The translations under genes and the position numbers were made by a program. The notes below the pieces were generated by a model. It worked only from the letters and a program-made list of their open reading frames with translations. It did not search any database and was not told the origin of the DNA. DNA of 8,372 bases from Clostridiales bacterium (lineage in GTDB: Bacteria; Bacillota; Clostridia; Christensenellales; JAISNN01), in NCBI GenBank assembly GCA_031273965.1, contig JAISQX010000179.1, positions 1 through 8,372 of the forward strand, given 5' to 3'. Of the stretch, positions 1 through 4,368 are shown one piece after another; position 1 is the first letter of the stretch, and each line of letters opens with the position of its first letter.

Positions 1-263
1 GTTCCTTTTAAAATGACCGCTTCGCCGTTTTTTGGAAGATAGGTTTTTTTGTAAGAGAAGCAACAGCAGAACAGCTGAGACGATTCGTCTTTAACGGTAA
101 AATATGCGTGCGGGCCCGAAACGCTCATGCCCGATACTTCCCCCACGACAAAAATATCGTGAAGCATCTCTTCCGACGCGAATATACGATTGATGATTTC
201 ATTCAATCCCGTAACGGAAAGAGGCGCCGTTCCGTCGGAAAGGAAAGCAAACATATTTTCCAA
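1..263 (-). CDS. xseA: Exodeoxyribonuclease VII large subunit, N-terminal part (cut by window edge)
   Basis: XseA is the catalytic large subunit of exonuclease VII, a cytoplasmic enzyme that degrades single-stranded DNA from both ends and works with the small XseB subunit. Only the first 87 codons are in the window. They show the N-terminal OB-fold region of the family: a SVTGLNEIINRIF stretch (residues 16-28), FVVGEVSG (38-45), then GPHAYFTVKDESSQLFCCCF (50-69), matching the usual pattern of a tyrosine-phenylalanine strand followed by KDE. The start is chosen as TTG at 263-261, because a GGAG ribosome binding site at 274-271 lies 7 bases upstream. The first ATG, at 254-252, would be 16 bases away, which is too far. 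The gene follows folD on the same strand after 119 bases, the order known from Firmicutes. Identity is confident; the exact start is moderately sure. Confidence 0.88.
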   Translation of the reverse strand, partial: MENMFAFLSDGTAPLSVTGLNEIINRIFASEEMLHDIFVVGEVSGMSVSGPHAYFTVKDESSQLFCCCFSYKKTYLPKNGEAVILKG

Positions 264-344
264 AAAAGCGCTCCTTTTTTATTTAGGGTAAAATTTTGCC
301 GACGCGTTCTCGACTTCTCATACGCCAATCGGATTATTGTATAG

Positions 345-374
345 ATTATCGCGCTTTTCGCGCTTCTTTTACAA
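345..374 (-). promoter_or_regulatory. Possible internal promoter ahead of xseA
   Basis: On the minus strand a TTGTAA box (374-369) is followed 18 bases later by GATAAT (350-345), five of six matches to the -10 consensus. The spacer contains a small GCGC-GAAAA-GCGC hairpin (363-351) with no following T-run, so it is not an obvious terminator. It would add transcription of xseA just downstream of the folD stop. This is inference from box matches only. Confidence 0.3.
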
Positions 375-382
375 AGAGCGTC

Positions 383-1228
383 TTAAAACTTTCTCTTAAA
401 ACTCTTCAAAGTATTTGCCAAAAGCATGGTTATAGTCATCGGACCTACCCCGCCCGGCACGGGCGTTATCGCCGACGCTTTTTCTTTTACGGCGTCGTAA
501 TCCACATCTCCGCATAGCTTGCCGTCAAGCCTGTTCATTCCCACGTCTATTACCACCGCGCCTTGCTTTATCATATCGGCGGTAATAAATTTTGCTCTGC
601 CTATAGCCGCAACGACTATGTCCGCGGACAAAACGATTTCGCCGAGATTTTTTGTCTTGCTGTGGCATATGGTTACGGTTGCGTTCTCCCGGAGTAAAAG
701 CATAGCCATCGGCTTTCCGACCATATTGCTGCGTCCTATAACCACGGCATTTTTTCCGGCTATCTCTACGCCAGCGGATTTTATCAGCTCAATGACCCCG
801 TTTGGAGTACACGACACTAAATCCGGAGTCCCCTGAAGCAGCAAACCTTGTTGAAACGCGCTTAACCCGTCAACGTCCTTTCGGACGTCGATAAACGGCA
901 AAATCTCATCGGGGTTCAAGTGCTTCGGCAATGGTAATTGCACCAAAATACCGTCGATATTGTCGTCGCGGTTAAATTCCAATATGGCTTTTATCAAAGC
1001 CTCTTTATCCGCGCCGGCGTCAAATTCCTTATGAACGGAAAAAAATCCCGCTTCATGGCATGCCAATATTTTGTTTTTTACATAAATCTTGCTCGCGGAG
1101 TCGTCTCCGGCTATTATTACGGCGAGTCCCGGAATTTTTCCTTTTTGGCTTTTAAGCTTCGCCGCCTCTTCCTTGATTTCGGCTCTTATTTTTTGAGAAA
1201 GAGCTTTTCCGTCTATTATATATGACAT
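383..1228 (-). CDS. folD: Bifunctional methylenetetrahydrofolate dehydrogenase / methenyltetrahydrofolate cyclohydrolase
   Basis: FolD is a cytoplasmic homodimer that interconverts 5,10-methylene-, 5,10-methenyl- and 10-formyl-tetrahydrofolate, normally with NADP(H), and supplies one-carbon units for purine and formyl-methionine synthesis. The 281-residue length is typical. Visible family marks are SKIYVKNK (residues 46-53) with the catalytic Tyr49 and Lys53, QLPLP (97-101), KDVDG (117-121) with the folate-contacting Asp, CTPNG (140-144), the dinucleotide-binding GRSNMVGKP (165-173), and ITPVPGGVGPMT (254-265). No key residue is missing. The ATG at 1228 is preceded by GGAG with 7 bases of spacing, so the start is secure. 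It sits between nusB (102 bases upstream) and xseA (119 bases downstream), all leftward. The spacings are too wide for translational coupling, but a shared transcript is likely. Confidence 0.96.
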   Translation of the reverse strand: MSYIIDGKALSQKIRAEIKEEAAKLKSQKGKIPGLAVIIAGDDSASKIYVKNKILACHEAGFFSVHKEFDAGADKEALIKAILEFNRDDNIDGILVQLPLPKHLNPDEILPFIDVRKDVDGLSAFQQGLLLQGTPDLVSCTPNGVIELIKSAGVEIAGKNAVVIGRSNMVGKPMAMLLLRENATVTICHSKTKNLGEIVLSADIVVAAIGRAKFITADMIKQGAVVIDVGMNRLDGKLCGDVDYDAVKEKASAITPVPGGVGPMTITMLLANTLKSFKRKF

Positions 1229-1330
1229 TTCGTGTCTCCGTAAATTTTTTTTATCCGCTTCTTGCGTATTGTTCTTCGGTTCCCATTAGACAAAAATTCC
1301 AAGATAAGAAAAAACCTTTTCGTATTATCC

Positions 1331-1741
1331 TTAAGCGTTATCTTTATAACTCTTAATGAGCCCTGCAAGCACTCCGTTGACATATGAATAACTCTTATCC
1401 GTGGAGAACTTTTTGACTATGTTTATCGATTCGTTTACGGAAACGGCGACGGGTATATCCTTGCGGTTTTTTATTTCGTACAGCGCGATTATTATCGCGG
1501 CGAGATCCATTTTGTATACTCTGTCTATTTTAAAATCCACGGTATACCCCGATATCTCCTCAATCAAAACGTCGCAGTCCTTTGATATTCCCAAATAACA
1601 ATCTCTTATATATTCCCTGTCGTCCTCGCTCAAGCCGTTATCGATAAGCATCAATTCCAACGTATCGTCGTTTACATCCTTTAAAAATAAATACTCAAAG
1701 ACAAGCTGGTACAGCGCCTCTCTAGCTACCTTTCTGCTCAT
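1331..1741 (-). CDS. nusB: Transcription antitermination factor NusB
   Basis: NusB is a small all-helical RNA-binding protein. With NusE (ribosomal protein S10) it binds boxA in rRNA leaders and prevents premature termination. The 136-residue product is of normal length. It shows the N-terminal VAREALYQLVFEY helix (residues 5-17), the MDLAAIIIALYEI helix (78-90), and the conserved C-terminal block PVAVSVNESINIVKKFS (97-113) followed by KSYSYVNGVLAGL (116-128). The ATG at 1741 has an AAAGGA ribosome binding site only 4 bases upstream, which is short but the only plausible start. It lies 93 bases after the Asp23-family gene and 102 bases before folD, the arrangement found in Bacillus and Clostridia. 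Nothing appears truncated. Confidence 0.94.
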   Translation of the reverse strand: MSRKVAREALYQLVFEYLFLKDVNDDTLELMLIDNGLSEDDREYIRDCYLGISKDCDVLIEEISGYTVDFKIDRVYKMDLAAIIIALYEIKNRKDIPVAVSVNESINIVKKFSTDKSYSYVNGVLAGLIKSYKDNA

Positions 1742-1834
1742 AAAATCCTTTTTTTAAGGCGCGCTTTTAACCGACAAAAAAGTTTGAAGCTTAAAAACAC
1801 GCCGCGAATACTTCTAAAACCGTAATAACGCGCT

Positions 1835-2137
1835 TTAAAGCGGCATAATCACGCTAATTATATTTACGTTTACCTTCTTGACAACATAGCGGGTTCGTCT
1901 TTCGATATCTTTTTTTATCTTTGTCTGGATATTGTAAGCAAGTTCGGGTATATTGTTGCCAAAAGCCGCATTTATATTGACGTCGATAAATACATCATTT
2001 CCGGATATATCTATCTGGAAATGCCCGCCGTCCTCATCCTGAAGCGGAGCTATACCCTGAACGTCGCTTATAGCCGCGCCGGATATCGACGCGAGAATAT
2101 CCTCGTTATGATTCAATACCTTTTTCTTTTTCAACAT
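1835..2137 (-). CDS. Asp23/Gls24 (DUF322) family protein, YqhY-like
   Basis: This 100-residue protein belongs to the Asp23/Gls24 envelope-stress family. The copy next to nusB corresponds in position to YqhY of Bacillus subtilis, whose exact role is unsettled; a link to acetyl-CoA carboxylase control has been proposed in Bacillus. Visible features are the first helix ILASISGAAISDVQGIAPL (residues 14-32), a strand VFIDVNINAAFGNNIPELA (49-67), the helix IQTKIKKDIERRTRY (70-84) and the closing VKKVNVNI strand (87-94). There is no signal peptide or membrane segment. The reading frame stays open up to 2266, but the ATG at 2137 is chosen for three reasons: homology begins there, a GAGG site lies at 2152-2149, and a good promoter at 2187-2159 lies inside the longer version. 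It is first in the leftward nusB-folD-xseA cluster. Confidence 0.86.
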   Translation of the reverse strand: MLKKKKVLNHNEDILASISGAAISDVQGIAPLQDEDGGHFQIDISGNDVFIDVNINAAFGNNIPELAYNIQTKIKKDIERRTRYVVKKVNVNIISVIMPL

Positions 2138-2158
2138 AATCAAAAAGACCTCGTATAT

Positions 2159-2187
2159 ATTATAACACACAAACCTATTTCTTACAA
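2159..2187 (-). promoter_or_regulatory. Promoter of the asp23-like/nusB/folD/xseA cluster
   Basis: On the minus strand TTGTAA (2187-2182) and a perfect TATAAT (2164-2159) are separated by 17 bases, an almost ideal sigma-A type promoter. Predicted transcription starts near 2152, leaving a leader of only about 15 bases that begins about at the GAGG ribosome binding site. This position rules out the upstream extension of the Asp23-like frame as translated sequence from this transcript. Confidence 0.72.
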
Positions 2188-2385
2188 GAGTTTTTGAGAT
2201 AAAAATTACGAGGCTTCCGGGGTTACGCATAAATTTTTTCGCAATACAATTTAATATTTTTTTCATATATATTCGGGTAAAAACACGTAAAATGCCTAAA
2301 GAACCTTATAACCTCATATGCTAAACGAGGAACGGCGCTATAGCCGCATCGAAATAATTATCTTTATTTTGTTTTTAGTGTATAA
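2188..2385. other. Gene-free spacer, nothing recognised
   Basis: This AT-rich stretch lies between the Asp23-cluster promoter and the tandem repeats. I see no conserved RNA, no frame with a ribosome binding site and no clear terminator. Small palindromes such as GCTATAGC occur near 2338-2345 but have no supporting context. A TATAAT at 2381-2386 on the plus strand has only a weak TTATCT partner at 2358-2363. Confidence 0.5.
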
Positions 2386-2414
2386 TTTATAGGAAGTAAT
2401 TTTTGACTTGTCAA
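2386..2414 (-). promoter_or_regulatory. Leftward promoter formed at the outer edge of the repeat array
   Basis: On the minus strand a perfect TTGACA (2414-2409), part of the palindrome in the first repeat copy, is followed after exactly 17 bases by TATAAA (2391-2386). The -10 lies in the flanking DNA and the last base of the repeat. Transcription would start near 2379 and run toward the Asp23-nusB-folD-xseA cluster, about 240 bases upstream of its first start codon. The other repeat copies carry the same -35 but TAATTA at the -10 position, so only the edge copy makes a full promoter. Box matches are seen; activity is inferred. Confidence 0.5.
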
Positions 2415-2541
2415 AAATCGGAAGCATAAATGCTTCCACGCGCGAACTCTTTCGCGCTACTTTCTATAAATTTGATTCGTCGTCGCCTCGGTCATGGTCA
2501 AGCAAGCTTGTCCGCGACTCTCGGCTTCCTAAAATATAATT
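2391..2541. repeat. Repeat copy 1 (151 bases)
   Basis: Palindrome at 2400-2417. Hairpin 2 is GGAAGCAT (2420-2427) against ATGCTTCC (2430-2437), fully paired. Hairpin 3 is GCGCGAA (2440-2446) against TTCGCGC (2451-2457) with loop CTCT. Hairpin 4 is CAAGC (2499-2503) against GCTTG (2506-2510), inside GTCGC (2482-2486)/GCGAC (2514-2518). Ends AGGAAG (2391-2396) and CTTCCT (2525-2530) are complementary. It is one base longer than copy 2, the extra base falling between hairpins 2 and 3. Confidence 0.88.
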
Positions 2542-2691
2542 AGGAAATGATTTTTGACTTGTCAAAAACCGGAAGCGTCACGCTTTTATGCGCGAACACA
2601 TTCGCGCTACTTTCTATAAATTTGATTCGTCGTCGCCTCGGTCATGGTCAAGTAAGCTTGTCCGCGACTCTCGGCTTCCTAAAATATAATT
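2542..2691. repeat. Repeat copy 2 (150 bases)
   Basis: Palindrome at 2551-2568. Hairpin 2 is GGAAGCGT (2571-2578) against ACGCTTTT (2580-2587), kept by a changed inner pair plus two G-U pairs. Hairpin 3 is GCGCGAA (2590-2596) against TTCGCGC (2601-2607) with loop CACA. In hairpin 4 one C-G pair has become U-G (CAAGT against GCTTG). The ends TTAGGAA and TTCCTAA pair over 7 bases. A 48-codon frame at 2547-2693 is open here but not in copy 1. Confidence 0.88.
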
Positions 2692-2753
2692 AGGAAATGA
2701 TTTTTGACTTGTCAAAAATCGGAAGCGTCACGCTTTTATGCGCGAACACATTC
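2692..2753. repeat. Repeat copy 3, truncated inside hairpin 3
   Basis: This copy matches copy 2 almost exactly for 62 bases and stops after TTC, the first three bases of the 3' arm of hairpin 3. The following sequence (from 2754) is unrelated, AT-rich and leads directly into the ribosome binding site of the helix-turn-helix gene 35 bases later. No flanking target duplication is visible. The break looks like a recombination or deletion junction. Confidence 0.85.
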
Positions 2754-2788
2754 AGTAAATAATATTAATAAATAAAGGATTAAAGAAA

Positions 2789-3109
2789 ATGTGGGCAATA
2801 ATGTTGGATATGCTGATGGATTTTATGTCAAACGACATACTTACGGCGCGGTATTTCTCGGAAAAGCATGAGAAATCGACGAGAACTATTCAACGCTACT
2901 TAGATAAAATGCGAGACAACAAGATACCGTTGGTCTCTGTGCGCGGTAAAGGCGGCGGCTTTTATCTGTCGAACGCCGTCGACCTTACAAAAATGTTTTT
3001 TACCGACAATGAAATCGACGATATAGTAGCTTCCGTCAAAATCTGCCTGCCGGAGCAAAATGCATCGCGGATAGAAAACAAAATGAAAACGCTTAAACTA
3101 CAAAAATAA
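2789..3109 (+). CDS. Short helix-turn-helix protein resembling the N-terminus of a WYL-type regulator
   Basis: The 106-residue product has a DeoR/HTH_11-like winged helix. A first helix (MLDMLMDFMS, 5-14) is followed by LTARYFSEKHEKS (18-30), the recognition helix TRTIQRYLDKMRDNKI (31-46), and a glycine-rich wing RGKGGGFYL (52-60). After the wing comes FFTDNEIDDIV (70-80), like the linker before the WYL domain of many regulators. The WYL effector domain itself is absent; the frame stops at 3107-3109, and regulators of that family usually run to about 300 residues. The ATG at 2789 has AAAGGA 9 bases upstream, so translation is plausible. It starts 35 bases after the truncated third repeat and precedes the DUF421/DUF4363 pair. 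It may be a stand-alone DNA-binding protein or a remnant. DNA binding is likely; the target is unknown. Confidence 0.72.
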   Translation: MWAIMLDMLMDFMSNDILTARYFSEKHEKSTRTIQRYLDKMRDNKIPLVSVRGKGGGFYLSNAVDLTKMFFTDNEIDDIVASVKICLPEQNASRIENKMKTLKLQK

Positions 3110-3212
3110 AGATTTAAACGGATTTTCAATATTTACGCGCCGTGCTTTTTTAAAAAAATCTTTCCGTAAAAAATCGCCGAATAGTATATACTTTTATAAG
3201 CATAATAATCTT
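3110..3212. other. Spacer between the HTH gene and the DUF421 gene
   Basis: The 103-base AT-rich spacer holds long complementary arms AAAGATTT (3108-3115) and AAATCTTT (3156-3163) flanking a weak ACGG/CCGT pairing and a run of six T at 3146-3151. This could be a poor terminator. TATACT at 3187-3192 might serve as a -10 for the DUF421 gene but has no convincing -35 partner. Confidence 0.3.
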
Positions 3213-3920
3213 ATGCTGATAATATTTTTGCGGTCGGTTATCCTATATATAAGCCTATTCGTGCTCATGCGGCTTATGGGCAAGCGCCAGCTCTCTGAGT
3301 TGCAACCGTTTGAATTTGTTATAACTTTGATTCTTGCGGATCTTGCATGCGTGCCCATGGCGGAAATTCCGATACCCCTAACCTACGGTTTGATACCGAT
3401 TTTTTCCATATTTATGCTTCACATTCTCATATCTCTTTTATCTGTCAAAAGTATAAAAATGAGGAAGCTTTTGAACGGTACGCCGCAAATTATTATAAAC
3501 AACGGCAGCCTATGCTTCTCAAATATAAAAAAGCTTGGTATGCACACCAACGATATACTCGAGGGATTGCGTAACAAAGGATTTTTTTCGCCTCTCGACG
3601 TCGAATTTGCAATAGTCGAAACCAACGGAAAGCTGAGCGTCCTCCCAAAATCCCACTCTCGCCCGACGACGCCGAAGGATATGAATATTTCCCTTCCGGC
3701 TCCGTCCCTTCCCGTGTCGCTCATAACCGAGGGGAAATTTTTGCGTGACAACCTGATAAGTTACGGCGCCGACGAAAACAAAATCAAGGCGTTCTTAAAA
3801 AAACAGCGTCTTAATCTAAAAGATATAATGCTTTTTACGATAGACGGAGAAAAAACCGTATATATTCAACCGTATCACGAATCGTTTCGCACGATGACGG
3901 TCTCTCCGGAGGAACTATGA
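3213..3920 (+). CDS. DUF421 (YetF-like) membrane protein
   Basis: A 235-residue inner-membrane protein of the DUF421/YetF family. The N-terminus carries three predicted membrane helices (about residues 2-20, 33-50 and 57-77). Between the first two is the family signature MGKRQLSELQPFEFV (22-36). The cytoplasmic part starts with KMRKLLNG (82-89) and contains IIINNG (93-98), a helix with NDILEGLRNKGF (113-124), and DVEFAIVETNGKLSVLPKS (129-147), all characteristic of DUF421. Its biochemical function is unknown. Relatives in Bacillus (YetF, 2Duf) are associated with the spore inner membrane and spore heat resistance, so a spore-related job is possible but only by analogy. The start at 3213 fits the family's N-terminus, yet no Shine-Dalgarno sequence precedes it. 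Its stop overlaps the start of the DUF4363 gene (ATGA), indicating coupled translation. Confidence 0.88.
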   Translation: MLIIFLRSVILYISLFVLMRLMGKRQLSELQPFEFVITLILADLACVPMAEIPIPLTYGLIPIFSIFMLHILISLLSVKSIKMRKLLNGTPQIIINNGSLCFSNIKKLGMHTNDILEGLRNKGFFSPLDVEFAIVETNGKLSVLPKSHSRPTTPKDMNISLPAPSLPVSLITEGKFLRDNLISYGADENKIKAFLKKQRLNLKDIMLFTIDGEKTVYIQPYHESFRTMTVSPEEL

Positions 3921-4300
3921 AACAAGCAAAAATCGTAGCTTCGGTGATATTTATAATAATCATTACGGGCGGAATAATCGAACAACTGTATATTAAAAAA
4001 ACTTTTAGTGATTTTGAGGGGTACACGGATTATTTTGAAACGGCTATGAACGCAAATGATTTTTACTCCGCGAAAAGTAAAATGGATGAGTTTGCGACCT
4101 TTTGGGACAAAAAATCATCCGTTTTAGAATCTCTCGCGCACACGCGCGATATAAAAACGGTTACTCTTGAAATATCTCATTTGAACGCGTATATCACCGT
4201 TCAAAACAAATCGGAAGCCATGGTTTCTCTTATCACGCTGAAATCCATGTCCGACAATCTGGAAAAATTATTGCTCTTTAGAATTGAACATATCATATGA
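3917..4300 (+). CDS. DUF4363 family protein, membrane-anchored
   Basis: A 127-residue protein with a single N-terminal hydrophobic segment (about residues 7-24) acting as signal anchor, followed by a mostly helical extracytoplasmic domain. The pattern of paired helices, with the segments YFETAMNANDFYSAKSKMDEFATFW (positions 39-63) and SHLNAYITVQNKSEAM (87-102), matches DUF4363, a family of unknown function often found beside DUF421 genes in Clostridia. The ATG overlaps the DUF421 stop (ATGA), and a GGAGG site at 3908-3912 lies 4 bases upstream, so the two proteins are probably made together and may form a complex. It ends before a two-way terminator. The family assignment is from pattern recognition and is fairly, not fully, secure. 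Confidence 0.78.
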   Translation: MKQAKIVASVIFIIIITGGIIEQLYIKKTFSDFEGYTDYFETAMNANDFYSAKSKMDEFATFWDKKSSVLESLAHTRDIKTVTLEISHLNAYITVQNKSEAMVSLITLKSMSDNLEKLLLFRIEHII

Positions 4301-4321
4301 ATAAGGCGTATCATTCCTTAT

Positions 4322-4368
4322 AAAAAAGAAAACGGGAGGCGTTATTTTTTAGAACCTCCCGCCTTTTT
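4322..4368. terminator. Bidirectional intrinsic terminator between convergent genes
   Basis: The arms CGGGAGG (4333-4339) and CCTCCCG (4355-4361) form a 7-pair GC-rich stem. On the plus strand it is followed by TTTTT (4364-4368), ending the DUF421/DUF4363 transcript. On the minus strand it is followed by TTTTCTTTTTT (4332-4322), ending the pyr operon. The pyrC stop codon (4370-4368) abuts the stem's T-run. Confidence 0.88.

Larger units (their letters stand above)
2391..2753. repeat. Tandem array of a 150-base hairpin-rich repeat, 2.4 copies
   Basis: Two full copies (2391-2541 and 2542-2691) and a 62-base partial copy (2692-2753) follow each other without spacers. A full copy contains, in order, end-to-end inverted ends (TTAGGAA at 2540-2546 against TTCCTAA at 2676-2682 in copy 2), an 18-base palindrome built on TTTTTGAC/GTCAAAAA, a hairpin starting GGAAGC, a GCGCGAA/TTCGCGC hairpin with a 4-base loop, and a distal GTCGC/GCGAC stem enclosing a CAAGC/GCTTG hairpin. 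Copy differences largely respect these pairings. The function is not recognised. It could be a REP/MITE-like mobile repeat family or a repeated structured RNA. It lies directly upstream of a plus-strand accessory gene block. Confidence 0.88.

Noticed and set aside
1258..1293. An 11-codon open frame starting ATG GGA ACC on the minus strand between nusB and folD
   Set aside because: It is too short, has a weak and distant GGAA as ribosome binding site, and has no leader-peptide features such as runs of one amino acid or an attenuator.
2138..2266. N-terminal extension of the Asp23-like protein to 2266
   Set aside because: The extra 43 residues do not resemble the family, and a strong promoter lies inside the region.
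2358..2386. Plus-strand promoter TTATCT-17-TATAAT driving transcription into the repeats
   Set aside because: The -35 matches only three of six positions. The stronger reading of the same bases is the leftward TTGACA-17-TATAAA promoter.
2438..2530. Two stop-free frames across the central part of the repeat on the minus strand and one on the plus strand
   Set aside because: They are short, have no ribosome binding site, and follow from the low stop content of a GC-richer segment.
2547..2693. A 48-codon open frame beginning ATG in repeat copy 2, with an AGGA just upstream
   Set aside because: The frame has no ATG and is shifted by one base in copy 1, is cut to 21 codons in copy 3, and its AGGA is almost against the start codon. 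The copies keep hairpins and not the frame.
2391..2753. CRISPR array
   Set aside because: The repeats are about 150 bases, directly adjacent with no unique spacers, and no cas gene is present.
3108..3163. Terminator after the helix-turn-helix gene
   Set aside because: The AAAGATTT/AAATCTTT arms are AT-only and enclose the T-run instead of preceding it. The inner ACGG/CCGT stem has only four pairs.
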